Source: Onychostoma macrolepis
Lineage: Eukaryota > Chordata > Actinopteri > Cypriniformes > Cyprinidae
DNA: 64,000 nt
Direction: 5' to 3'
NCBI RefSeq assembly: GCF_012432095.1
Contig: NC_081179.1
Span: forward strand, 25,179,575 to 25,243,574
Shown here: positions 1-10,470 of the stretch, piece after piece
How the letters are laid out: each line of letters begins with the position of its first letter
How positions within the stretch are numbered: position 1 is the first letter of the stretch
Notes under the pieces: model-generated
Told to the model about the DNA's origin: nothing
Databases searched by the model: none
What the model saw: the letters and a program-made list of their open reading frames with translations, nothing else
Translations under genes and position numbers: made by a program

Positions 1-11
1 ATTTTTTGGCA

Positions 12-110
12 CAAAAGATGACATACATTTAATAAAGGTAGAAAAATGGCATTACAAAGGTTAAAAAAAAAAAAAAACTTCAAGGAGTCAAATAACAATA
101 GGAAGGTTAA
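12..110 (-). repeat. Inverted fragment of a hAT-related repeat
   Basis: The reverse complement closely matches 17774-17890 and 29702-29820. The latter lies inside the hAT element at 28964-31258, so this is a displaced, inverted piece of the same family at the edge of the IgL array. The bases after it (about 112-141) also resemble 9848-9877, the sequence found where J would be expected in IgL unit 1. Confidence 0.6.
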
Positions 111-459
111 TTTCTGGGTCATTCCTGGGATTCAGTAATATTTCAGTCCCCCAGAGTTTCTAAAGTGGTGGTTCACCAAAATTGTTAGAAGCTTTTCACA
201 AAACTTTGGGATGCCCATTATAATTGATAAAAATAATTATTGCATTTTTATATTTTTAGCATAAAATAATGTCTTATACAGTATCTATCTTGAACCAAGC
301 ATTTTGTAATGTCCCTGAGTTTGTACTTAGAAAATTAATAACAAAATGTGCATAGTGTCGAACTGTAAGCATTTACTTGTGTTCCTTTCTTATAAAAAAT
401 ATTTTTCTACAAAAATGTAAAATATTTGATTAAAAAAACAGACTGTAAAGTTATGTCTC

Positions 460-850
460 TCAGTCTGAACTCAACCCCGTCACACTAACCATTCTTCGCC
501 CATAATAATTTAGTCTCCACTCATATGTGACTTCATTCAGGTCTCTTTAATAGTGGTGCAGAAAATGGTTAGTGGTATCATACTTTTTATTCATATTTTT
601 GAGGCATGTTATGGTCAGGGAGGGTACTGTCAAGCTTAACAACTCAACCCCGTCATATAAAATTAAGATGGAAAATTATTACTTTTACAACATTTTATTT
701 TCATACGCAAGTATATACAATGTGTTTATTTTATTGCTGCCATATATGGTCTACTCTCCTACACTACATGAGCAGCAGTGGCCACAACCCCGTCACACTC
801 AACCCCATCACAAATATAAGTATATCTTATTGTTACGGGGTTGTAAACTT
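460..850. repeat. Cluster of a short CAACCCCGTCA motif
   Basis: The motif CAACCCCGTCA recurs at about 472, 643 and 786, with a variant near 800 and degenerate inverted copies near 836 and 858. Further copies lie in each arm of the 1.3-kb tandem duplication (about 1169 and 2479). It may be the subterminal repeat of a DNA transposon. No coding function is seen; the overlapping short reading frames look random. Confidence 0.45.
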
Positions 851-929
851 GTGACAGGGTTGAGTTATTTGCTTCATTTATTAATAATTTTAATGAAAAA
901 ATATAAAATAGTTATGGTTTCAGTAAATA

Positions 930-2243
930 TATATACTCCAAAATCATGACAACTCATATTTTTGTTTTAAATAGAATTTTTGACATAATATGTCCACTTA
1001 AACGTGGACAAGCATCATACATCAGAAATTGTGCCCACATTTGCAGCAGAAAGACAATGTTGGCCATGCAGATATGTAGACCCAGAAACAAGGGGACAAT
1101 ATGAGAGAGAAACAAAACTAAAAATTAAAATTTAAGGCAATGTATCCCTTCAAATGTGTTACAGTCTTCAACCCCGTCAGAAAAATATAGGGAAGACAAT
1201 TAAGAACAAAAGTATTTCTGTGCAAATTCACACACAACGTATCTTTAATTTGGCCAGAATTGCAGGTTTTTGCAGGTCTAAATATACAAGAAAGTTTAGA
1301 GAAAATATTAAATACGTTGTTAATAAATGTTATTCTAGATTATAAAGTGTCTTATAATTAAATACAACCGAAAGGTCATCTAAAATTACTATTATTACAC
1401 CCGCCCCGCCCCCCGCCCCCTTTCCAAGCTAGAGTCCCCCAGTGAATTCTGGTCATTTCCACCACTGCTTATAACACCACCAAATGGCCAATCTCCGCGA
1501 TGTTTTTTTCCCTGTGACCTCAGATTGAGTTCTTACACCAGTGTTCTGAGTTTGGCGAAGATGTCTCGTTCCATTCAGGAGTTATAGGCATTTTACTAAA
1601 AGTGGCCCCGCCCCTTTCGAACGTTTTGGCGTTCCTATGCGACAGCGAGTCAAAAGTTCAACTATTTTTGATAATTAATGATATTCACTGTTCAGAGAAT
1701 CTTTCTGCACTGGTTTAGTTCCGATCGAGTGAAAAACCTAGAACTAGTTCGCAAAAGTAAGTTTTTCCAAAAATCCAAAATACCCCTAAAATTTCGCTGA
1801 TCGTATCCGACGCGCTTGAACGCCTAATAACATGAGGATTTCTGAGTTGATAAATCAACTGTAACTATGTAATAGTAATTATGCCAATAATTAATTATGT
1901 ATGTATGTGTCTATTTATTTAGATACCATTTATATAGTACCATTAACTAAAATCAACTAAAAAGGCAAAAGAAATAGAAAGATAAATTCACAGGAAAAAT
2001 AAAAACAATTATATTATGAAATTAAAGATTCAGAAAAAAACAAAGGAAGTAAAATTCCAAATAGAATCAAGAATAATATAAATAAAAACCAACTGAAATC
2101 TAATGCAATTTAAACATTAAAAAAGAGTAATATTTATTCTTTCATGTTGTTTAATATGCTGATGAAACGTTTTCTTATAGAACAATAAAAGTTAATAAAT
2201 AATCTTATAATAAATGCAATCAAAATAAAACATTAAAAATATA
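930..2243. repeat. 1.3-kb tandem duplication, copy 1
   Basis: It is almost identical to 2244-3548, directly adjacent and in the same orientation. Copy 1 is net about 10 bp longer, and most of the differences seen are one-base homopolymer length changes, for example near 1120, 1189, 1267, 1507, 1770 and 1785. No gene is recognised. The unit has a C-rich stretch near 1400 and is otherwise AT-rich. Confidence 0.85.
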
Positions 2244-3548
2244 TATATTCCAAAATCATGACAACTCATATTTTTGTTTTAAATAGAATTTTTGACATAA
2301 TATGTCCACTTAAACGTGGACAAGCATCATACATCAGAAATTGTGCCCACATTTGCAGCAGAAAGACAATGTTGGCCATGCAGATATGTAGACCCAGAAA
2401 CAAGGGGACAATATGAGAGAGAAACAAAACTAAAATTAAAATTTAAGGCAATGTATCCCTTCAAATGTGTTACAGTCTTCAACCCCGTCAGAAAAATATA
2501 GGAAGACAATTAAGAACAAAAGTATTTCTGTGCAAATTCACACACAACGTATCTTTAATTTGGCCAGAATTGCAGGTTTTGCAGGTCTAAATATACAAGA
2601 AAGTTTAGAGAAAATATTAAATACGTTGTTAATAAATGTTATTCTAGATTATAAAGTGTCTTATAATTAAATACAACCGAAAGGTCATCTAAAATTACTA
2701 TTATTACACCCGCCCGCCCCGCCCCCTTTCCAAGCTAGAGTCCCCCAGTGAATTCTGGTCATTTCCACCACTGCTTATAACACCACCAAATGGCCAATCT
2801 CCGCGATGTTTTTTCCTGTGACCTCAGATTGAGTTCTTACACCAGTGTTCTGAGTTTGGCGAAGATGTCTCGTTCCATTCAGGAGTTATAGGCATTTTAC
2901 TAAAAGTGGCCCCGCCCCTTTCGAACGTTTTGGCGTTCCTATGCGACAGCGAGTCAAAAGTTCAACTATTTTTGATAATTAATGATATTCACTGTTCAGA
3001 GAATCTTTCTGCACTGGTTTAGTTCCGATCGGTGAAAAACCTAGAACTAGTTCGCAAAAGTAAGTTTTTCCAAAATCCAAAATACCCTAAAATTTCGCTG
3101 ATCGTATCCGACGCGCTTGAACGCCTAATAACATGAGGATTTCTGAGTTGATAAATCAACTGTAACTATGTAATAGTAATTATGCCAATAATTAATTATG
3201 TATGTATGTGTCTATTTATTTAGATACCATTTATATAGTACCATTAACTAAAATCAACTAAAAAGGCAAAAGAAATAGAAAGATAAATTCACAGGAAAAA
3301 TAAAAACAATTATATTATGAAATTAAAGATTCAGAAAAAAACAAAGGAAGTAAAATTCCAAATAGAATCAAGAATAATATAAATAAAAACCAACTGAAAT
3401 CTAATGCAATTTAAACATTAAAAAAGAGTAATATTTATTCTTTCATGTTGTTTAATATGCTGATGAAACGTTTTCTTATAGAACAATAAAAGTTAATAAA
3501 TAATCTTATAATAAATGCAATCAAAATAAAACATTAAAAAATATATAT
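2244..3548. repeat. 1.3-kb tandem duplication, copy 2
   Basis: Second member of the pair with 930-2243. Homopolymers are usually one base shorter than in copy 1. An AT dinucleotide tract follows at 3540-3570. Either a recent tandem duplication or two uncollapsed alleles would produce this pattern. Confidence 0.85.
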
Positions 3549-3569
3549 ATTTAATATATATATATATAT

Positions 3570-3769
3570 TTTTTGCATGTCAATAAACCAACATCAGAGA
3601 ACCATGAACATGACAAGTTCAAGCTGAGCTGTCCATTCACTCACTGCAGAAGCCACAGATGTGACTGTAAGAGGGAGCTATTTAAAGACACACCGGCAGC
3701 TCCCTTACACGGTTCAGCCCGCATCTCCTTGTCCCTCTGTCTTTTTCTTAAATAAAAAAATAACTAAAT
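3570..3769. other. Intergenic, nothing recognised
   Basis: Unique-looking sequence between the tandem duplication and the MITE at 3770. Short frames here have no recognisable similarity. Confidence 0.4.
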
Positions 3770-4134
3770 TAGTGCTGTCAAATGATAAATCGCGATTAAT
3801 CGCATCCAAAATAAAAGTTTTTGTTTACATAATATATGTGCGTGTACTGTGTATATTTATTATGCATATATAAATACACACACATAGGATATATATTTTG
3901 AAAATATTTACACGTATATACATTTATATATTCATATTCTTATATTTTATATTATATATAAATATATATAATATGTAAACATAACATATTTTTTTCTTAA
4001 ATATATACATGCATGTGTTTGTATTTATATAATAATATACAAATATAATCATATACACATAATAAGTATACACACATATATTAAAACTTTTATTTGGGAT
4101 GCGATTAATTGTGATTAATTGTTTGACAGCACTA
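3770..4134. mobile_element. MITE with ~50-bp terminal inverted repeats
   Basis: The left end reads TAGTGCTGTCAAATGATAAA and the right end is its near-perfect inverse ending TTGACAGCACTA. The inverted repeats extend about 50 bp through a GCGATTAATCGCATCC-like block. The centre is AT-rich and non-coding. This end sequence is a familiar type of fish non-autonomous DNA element. No clear target duplication was found. Confidence 0.75.
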
Positions 4135-4592
4135 AATAAAAAATAAAATAAAATAAAATGAAAAATCTTACGGTGAGGCACTTCTGTACTTCAGCAGAAT
4201 AATATCTTAAATAACTTTCAATTTTTTTATCTCTTTCATCTTTTCATCTTAGCATTGAAAACATATAGCCTACAAAACTGTATATTGAATGTAAATCAGA
4301 ATATTAATTGTAAAGTATAATAATACTAATAATAACAAGGTAAAAGATGGAGATTTTACATAGTTTTAGTGCAAAGTAGCAGATTGCAGTACAGTAAGTA
4401 TGAGGAATCAAGATGTATGGTAAAAGCTGTTGTGAGTGCGCTTCAGAAATGTTTTCCAGAGCAGCTGTGGATTTTCCCAGCCGTAACACGTCAGACTTAA
4501 AGTTAATCATCATCAGAAACTGCAGTGCTCTCAGAAACTGAGCAGCTCTCCTGTTTCATTTAACTTACGGCCTATTATAATACACATTTGAA
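4135..4592 (+). promoter_or_regulatory. TMED6 upstream region
   Basis: AT-rich sequence immediately upstream of the TMED6 start codon. The promoter and 5' UTR should lie here by position. I see no convincing TATA box or other element whose role can be stated. Confidence 0.3.
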
Positions 4593-5724
4593 ATGTTACA
4601 GAAAGGCTTTTATCTGGTTTGGCTTCTGTTATTATTTGGGTTGAGCAGCAGCGGAGCACTGAACGAGCCTCATCCAGAGCTTTCTGATCAGGAGCTTTTC
4701 TGGGGAGCCGATCAGTATGACTTTTCCATCATGCTGCGAGCCGGAGACCTCCAGTGCTTCTGGCACTTTGCTCACTTCGGTGAGCGCTTCTACTTACACT
4801 TCATGGTAAGACATCGATAAGGCATTATTCTACATGTAAATATAGGTATGGTCTTGAATCCTTTGAATGCTATAGTTCACTCTGTGTTTGTTCAGGTCCA
4901 GCTGGTGACTGGTGTGGCTCTGGACAGACATCTCTCTGTGACCGTTAATGCTCCGAGCGGCCTAATAGTCGGACAAGTTGACGATGCAAGTGGTCAGATT
5001 GCCTTCAGTGTTAAGGAGACTGGTAAGTCTCTCCTTGAATACTTGATAAGAGTTTTAGTATCTGCTACTACTTTATGAACAGATTTTTTAAAATGTTTTA
5101 TTTAATTCAAAGTTGGTTTCACATGTAACATAATTCACTCAAAAACTAAAAATTCATGTTGTTCTGAATTTGTATACTGTTATTTAAAACATTAAAATAA
5201 ATTATCGTTAAAGTGCCATAATTATATTCAAGCTTTGAAAAGAATGAATTAAAAAAAAATCTTTATGTGTGCAGGTTTTTATCAGATGTGCTTCAGTAAT
5301 TTCCACAATCGCTTCGGGAGCATGCAGGTTTCCCTGAACTTCGGTGTGTATTACGAGGGACAAAAGGAAGAAGAGAAGAAAAAGAAAGAAGAGGATATGA
5401 AACAGATAAATAGTACATTGTCCTTCATTGAGGTATAAACAACTGCATCTAGCAGCAACAAGCACATACTGATACTTCCTGTTAATTATCATAACCTCCT
5501 CACCCATATATTTATATTTTTTAATTCAAGAATTGATTAAGAACCAGTACAACACATTACAAAAGCAGAATATAACATTATACATATAATAAGTATTTAA
5601 AGCTTTACTAAAAAGATGTATCTTGAGCAACATAATTAATAATATATATAGTCATAAATTTATTTCTTTATTAAAAATTTTATAGAATTGGTTATGTTTT
5701 GACAGAAAATACTTTTTTTTGCAT

Positions 5725-5755
<31 letters not shown>

Positions 5756-7357
5756 TGGGTATGGAAAGTATTCAGACCCCCTTAAATTTTTCACTCTTTG
5801 TTATATTGCAGCCATTTGCTAAAATCATTTAAGTTCTTTTTTCCTCATTAATGTACACACAGCACCCCATATTGACAGAAAAACACAAAATTGTTGACAT
5901 TTTGCAGATTTATTAAAAAGAAAACTGAAATATCACATGGTTCTAAGTATTCAGACCCTTTGCTCAGTATTTAGTAGAAGCACCCTTTTGATCGAATACA
6001 GCCACGAGTCTTTTTGGGAAAGATGCAACAAGTTTTTCACACCTGGATTTGGGGATCCTCTGCCATTCCTCCTTGCAGATCCTCTCCAGTTCTGTCAGGT
6101 TGGATGGTAAACGTTGGTGGACAGCCATTTTAGGTCTCTCCAGAGATGCTCAACTGGGTTTAAGTCAGGGCTCTGGCTGGGCCATTCAAGAACAGTCACA
6201 GAGTTGTTGTGAAGCCACTCCTTCGTTATTTTAGCTGTGTGCTTAGGGTCATTGTCTTGTTGGAAGGTAAACCTTCGGCCCAGTCTGAGGTCCTGAGCAC
6301 TCTGGAGAAGGTTTTCGTCCAGGATATCCCTGTACTTGGCCGCATTCATCTTTCCCTCGATTGCAACCAGTCGTCCTGTCCCTGCAGCTGAAAAACACCC
6401 CACAGCATGATGCTGCCACCACCATGCTTCACTGTTGGGACTGTATTGGACAGGTGATGAGCAGTGCCTGGTTTTCTCCACACATACCGCTTAGAATTAA
6501 GGCCAAAAAGTTCTATCTTGGTCTCATCAGACCAGAGAATCTTATTCAGGTGTTTCTTAGCAAACTCCATGCAGGCTTTCATGTGTCTTGCACTGAGGAG
6601 AAGCTTCCATCGGGCCACTCTGCCATAAAGCCCCGACTGGTGGAGGGCTGCAGTGATGGTTGACTTTCTACAACTTTCTCCCATCTCCGACTGCATCTCT
6701 GGAGCTCAGCCACAGTGATCTTTGGGTTCTTCTTTACCTCTCTCACCAAGGCTCTTCTCCCCGATAGCTCAGTTTGGCCGGACGGCCAGCTCTAGGAAGG
6801 GTTCTGGTCGTCCCAAACGCCTTCCATTTAAGGATTATGGAGGCCACTGTGCTCTTAGGAACCTTAAGTGCAGCAGAAATTTTTGTAACCTTGGCCAGAT
6901 CTGTGCCTTGCCACAATCCTGTCTCTGAGCTCTTCAGGCAGTTCCTTTGACCTCATGATTCTCATTTGCTCTGACATGCACTGTGAGCTGTAAGGTCTTA
7001 TATAGACAGGTGTGTGGCTTTCCTAATCAAGTCCAATCAGTATAATCAAACACAGCTGGACTCAAATGAAGGTGTAGAACCATCTCAAGGATGATCAGAA
7101 GAAATGGACAGCACCTGAGTTAAATATATGAGTGTCACAGCAAAGGGTCTGAATACTTAGGACCATGTGATATTTCAGTTTTTCTTTTTTAATAAATCTG
7201 CAAAAATGTCAACAATTCTGTGTTTTTCTGTCAATATGGGGTGCTGTGTGTACATTAATGAAGGGAAAAAAAAAAGAACTTAAATGATTTTAGCAAATGG
7301 CTGCAATATAACAAAGAGTGAAAAATTTAAGGGGGTCTGAATACTTTCCGTACCCAC

Positions 7358-7395
<38 letters not shown>

Positions 7396-7749
7396 GGTTG
7401 TTCGGTGAAAGAAAAAAAAGTATATATATTTCCACCAGACACGAATGAAATTACATTTTGAGGAATTTATGTCATTTTGACATTAAATTTCATTCACATT
7501 TCTCAAATCTTCATGTAGGAAAGCAGCAGCAGGCTGCAGAGGTTTGTCTTCCACATGTGGCGTCATTATAACTACGAGCGAATGAGACGCGGAGCTGATT
7601 TCTACCTGCTTCAGTCCAACTCCACTTATGTGAACAGCTGGTCTGCTCTCCAGAGTCTGGTCATCATCACCGCCGGATACCTGCAGCTCTACTGCCTCAA
7701 GAGACTCTTCAACACCAAACCAGCAGAGGGAGACAAACCCCGCTGTTAA
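4593..7749 (+). CDS. tmed6: TMED6, p24-family cargo receptor (4 exons)
   Basis: Four exons: 4593-4805, 4896-5022, 5275-5432 and 7519-7749, all with GT-AG introns and compatible phases, giving about 242 residues, close to the usual TMED6 length. p24/TMED proteins are type I membrane proteins that cycle between ER and Golgi in COPI/COPII vesicles. Residues 1-23 form a signal peptide. A GOLD-type lumenal domain follows, with two cysteines (in DLQCFWHF and in YQMCFSN) placed as in the family disulfide. Next come a Lys/Glu-rich coiled coil (GQKEEEKKKKEED), a transmembrane helix (SLVIITAGYLQLYCL) and a cytosolic tail beginning KRLFN. The assignment to TMED6 rests on motifs such as GADQYDFSIM, FGSMQVSLNFGVYYEG and the C-terminal KPRC. 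Intron 3 carries a Tc1 element. Exon 4 is duplicated at 31890. Confidence 0.92.
5724..5752. repeat. (TA)n microsatellite interrupted by Tc1
   Basis: TA dinucleotide run in TMED6 intron 3, continuing at about 7362-7392 on the other side of the Tc1 insertion. The paralogous empty site near 31718-31730 has a short AT run without the element. Confidence 0.8.
5753..7359 (-). mobile_element. Tc1/mariner-type transposon in TMED6 intron 3
   Basis: The element has long terminal inverted repeats: the left end CAGTGGGTATGGAAAGTATT mirrors the right end, with similarity of well over 100 bp. It lies in a TA microsatellite, with TA on the left and a degraded flank on the right. The transposase gene is on the minus strand. 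The same intron in the duplicated copy (31441-31889) lacks the element, so insertion followed the duplication or the element was lost there. Confidence 0.93.
5990..6956 (-). pseudogene. Tc1 transposase, frameshifted
   Basis: The reading starts at an ATG on the minus strand near 6956 and passes through at least two frames (6346-6696 and 6095-6481), with further disruption near the C-terminus. The DD34E catalytic core is visible: first Asp in WSDETKIELFG, second in QQDNDPKHTAK, and Glu in SPDLNPVEHLW. Tc1 transposases cut and paste at TA sites. The frameshifts mean this copy should not make functional enzyme. Confidence 0.9.
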
Positions 7750-8310
7750 CATCAACCCCAAACCAGCAGAGGAACATCAACCCCAAACCAGCAGAGGGAG
7801 ACAAACCCTGCTGTTAACATCAACCCCAAACCAGCAGAGGAACATCAACCCCAAACCAGCAGAGGGAGACAAACCCCGCTGTTAACATCAACCCCAAATC
7901 AGCAGAGGAACATCAACACCAAACGAGCAGAGGGAGACAAACCCCGCTGTTAACATCAACCCCAAACCAGCAGAGGAACATCAACCCCAAACCAGCAGAG
8001 GGAGACAAACCCCGCTGTTAACATCAACCCCAAACCAGCAGAGGAACATCAACCCCAAACCAGCAGAGGGAGACAAGCCCCGCTGTTAACATCAACCCCA
8101 AACCAGCAGAGGAACATCAACCCCAAACCAGCAGAGGGAGACAAGCCCCGCTGTTAACATCAACCCCAAACCAGCAGAGGAACATCAACCCCAAACCAGC
8201 AGAGGGAGACAAGACCCGCTGTTAACATCAACCCCAAACCAGCAGAGGAACATCAACCCCAAACCAGCAGAGGGAGACAAACCCCGCTGTTAACATCAAC
8301 CCCAAACCTG
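7750..8310. repeat. 68-bp minisatellite derived from TMED6 3' coding end
   Basis: About eight copies of a composite 68-bp unit made of two related halves, each containing AACCCCAAACCAGCAGAGG. The unit is nearly the same as the final TMED6 coding bases, including the stop codon (ACCAAACCAGCAGAGGGAGA and then CCCCGCTGTTAA). The array begins directly after the stop, so it lies in the 3' UTR or flank. Related arrays are at 32121-32672 and, as a remnant, at 17970-18055. Confidence 0.93.
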
Positions 8311-9177
8311 TCTCTTTCTTCATGATACAGCTGTACAGGGGCCTTTTGGACACTTTTATGAGCCAAGAATGAATTTACCAAAAGCCTAAAAGCAAAATAT
8401 TATTTTATTTGGTTATTTGAATATCACATTAAAACTGACTTCGTCATGATTTTGTTCTTGCTTTTAAAATGCTTCTTTTGGAAAACTTTCAATGCTAAAA
8501 TATAAAATTCATTATAATAATAAGAATTACAATACATTATAATATGTATTATTCTGACTGTGTCATGACTATGGTGTCATTTCCACTGAACAGCCCCCCC
8601 CCCTCCATTAAAATAATTCTCAAATTGAAAAACAAAGGTAAATATCACTTGTGAGCAGAATATTTTTGAGTCATTTCCAATCAAGCTTCAATTTTACTGA
8701 ATTATGAGAAAAGTGTGAAAATATCATTTGATTGTGTGAACTCCAAAAACATAATTTTCACCACCATTTCAATCACAGAATGATTCTTAACACAATACAT
8801 AATTTGAGATTTTCACTGTGGAAGAAGAAGAAGAAAATGAAGAATTAATTTTAATGTTCTATGACACACAGAAGGAGATGTGAGGCAGAACTCATTTAGT
8901 GTAATTCTGGATTGAAAGACATGAGGACTGTTTCCCTGCATAAGTGTTGTCAGATTTCATTGGATTGTTTAATGGTGGAACATTTTGAATGATGAATTAA
9001 ATACATCCATGGTGAAGTTATGAGTGAAAACACATTAAAGATCCAGCAAGATTCATAAATCATTATAAGACTTTAACATTTTTGAGTAAATGAGACTGTT
9101 ATAAGAAATAACCTCCATCAGCAGCTGCAGTATCTCTCAGCTGTATCAGTGCAGTCACTGTGACTCTGACTGACGGA
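8311..9177. other. Region between minisatellite and VL1 recombination signal
   Basis: Non-coding, AT-rich. From about 8640 onward it matches 18060-19210 in unit 2, apart from the solo LTR inserted in unit 2. This is the sequence 3' of the VL segment. A C9 run near 8595 and a GAA run near 8825 are the only simple repeats. Confidence 0.7.
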
Positions 9178-9205
9178 GGTTTTTGTACGACTCTTTATCA
9201 CTGTG
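9178..9205 (-). promoter_or_regulatory. VL1 recombination signal, 12-bp spacer
   Basis: On the minus strand the VL exon is followed by heptamer CACAGTG, a 12-bp spacer and nonamer ACAAAAACC. This is the RAG1/RAG2 recognition signal. A 12-bp spacer on V, with a 23-bp spacer on J, is the kappa-type arrangement. Confidence 0.95.
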
Positions 9206-9527
9206 TGAACACACCACCACTGCTGTGGTAACTCTGACAGTAATAATCTCCTGTATCTTCAGTCTGGACTCCACTGATGGTGAGAGTGAAATCTTTTCCA
9301 GTACTTGCTGTTCCACTGCCACTGAATCTAGATGGAGTTCCTGACCAGAGGTTGTTTATATAATAAACAAGGAGTTTAGGAGCTTCTCCAGGTTTCTGCT
9401 GATACCAGTATAAGAGGTTGCTGTATATTCCTACATCTATATGACACTCTATTGTAGCTGTTTGACCGAGCTGGACAGTTTTAACTTCAGGTTGAGTCAG
9501 TGTGACTCCTCTGGATTCTGAATAAAA
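9206..9527 (-). CDS. Immunoglobulin light chain V segment, VL1 exon 2
   Basis: Open on the minus strand from a splice acceptor (TTTATTTTATTCAG) to the heptamer. The mature domain begins ESRGVTLTQPEV. It has the framework-1 cysteine in ATIECHID, the conserved Trp in LLYWYQQKPGEAPKLL, the framework-3 block SRFSGSGTASTGKDFTLTIS and the second cysteine in TGDYYCQSYHS. CDR3 is short and ends VFT at the recombination signal. With the leader at 9643-9691 it looks functional. It is transcriptionally opposite to CL1, so joining to a plus-strand J would invert the intervening DNA. The nearest J in this window is at 20606; none lies in its own unit. Confidence 0.93.
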
Positions 9528-9642
9528 TAAAATAAAGTCAGTTTGTCAATAAATCACCTTTAAAGCAGAATATTGGTAGCCTGTATTAAAATGATAATAA
9601 ACAACAATAGCTTATTATTCATATCAAAACTTAATATTCCAC

Positions 9643-9691
9643 CTTGAATAAAAACTGCAATGGTCCAGATGAGGATGATGATGTTGTTCAT
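9643..9691 (-). CDS. VL1 leader exon
   Basis: The minus-strand ATG at 9691 opens a hydrophobic signal peptide, MNNIIILIWTIAVFIQ, ending at CAAG before GT. It splices in phase to the exon beginning at 9527. This is the standard two-exon V gene layout, with a short intron of 115 bp. Confidence 0.92.
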
Positions 9692-9764
9692 TGTAGTTGT
9701 TTTGTCTTGTGTGATGATGAAGATTGTGTTGTGTTCTGCTCTCAGTCATGAAGTGTTAAACTCA

Positions 9765-9815
9765 CAGCACTATAAACACTCTCAGAGCACTGAAGCATGT
9801 GCTGACGATGCAAAG
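9765..9815 (-). promoter_or_regulatory. VL1 promoter: octamer and TATA-like box
   Basis: On the plus strand, ATGCAAAG at 9808-9815 is a 7/8 match to the Ig octamer ATGCAAAT, bound by Oct factors. It sits about 40 bp from a TATA-like TTTATAG on the minus strand near 9770. The same layout is conserved upstream of VL2 and VL3. Confidence 0.75.
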
Positions 9816-9836
9816 AAGGGGCAGGTTTACAACATC

Positions 9837-10151
9837 TTGAGCTGCTGGGTCATTCCTGGGATTCTGTAACGTTTCAACTTGGAATATACATTTTTTTCAG
9901 CTACATGTGATTCAACTTCTAAATATTCCACATCATTAGGCACATATCAAACCTCCAAAAAAATCATATTTTCCCACCTCAGGCATTAAAGACCTTTTAT
10001 TATTTTATTATTTTGTTTTTTTTCAGCTTTAGACACCTTTTTTTCTCAACCCTGTTACGGACAAAATGGGATTGGTTTAAAAATGATTTTACACAGAAAT
10101 TGTTATAAAACAAACATGTACCTACTGCTCATGTGTCCCTCGTAGCAAGTT
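9837..10151. other. Non-homologous replacement where J would be in unit 1
   Basis: Unit 1 and unit 2 are homologous up to about 9836/19880 and again from 10152/21551. Between these points unit 2 has 1.67 kb including J, whereas unit 1 has these 315 bp. They contain a CAACCCTGTTACGG motif and share TGGGTCATTCCTGGGATTC with window position about 115. No heptamer or FGXG-type J is present. Confidence 0.75.
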
Positions 10152-10470
10152 CTGAACTTTCTATTCATCAAAGAAACCTGAAAACACATTTACTTAGATT
10201 TTTTCAACATAATAATAATACATATTTTTGAGCAGCAAATAAGAATATGATTTCTGAAGGATCATGTGACTGGAGTAATGATGCTAAAAATTCAGCTTTG
10301 AAATCACAGGAATAAATTACATTTTAAAATATATTCAAATAGAATTAAATAGTAAAAACTATTTCAGAATGTTACTGTTTTTGCTGTACTTTGGATCAAA
10401 TAAATGCAGGCTTGGTGAGCAGAAGAGACCCAAACCAAAGTTTTTTTTCTTAAAAAAAAAACAAAAAAAC
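10152..10470 (-). repeat. Interspersed repeat, J-C region copy 1
   Basis: A dispersed repeat containing GATTTCTGAAGGATCATGTG and CTTTGGATCAAATAAATGCA. It matches 21551-21870 in the same orientation and 21085-21380 in inverted orientation. This type of sequence is widespread in cyprinid DNA. The family name is not assigned. Confidence 0.65.

Noticed and set aside
7483..7761. Minus-strand 92-codon frame over TMED6 exon 4
   Set aside because: Antisense of a real exon; it also appears at 31854-32132 for the same reason.
7750..8310. CRISPR-like array
   Set aside because: Units are contiguous without unique spacers, in vertebrate DNA; it is a minisatellite.
9660..9869. Plus-strand frames over VL1 and VL2 leaders
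   Set aside because: Antisense shadows of the minus-strand leader exons and promoters.
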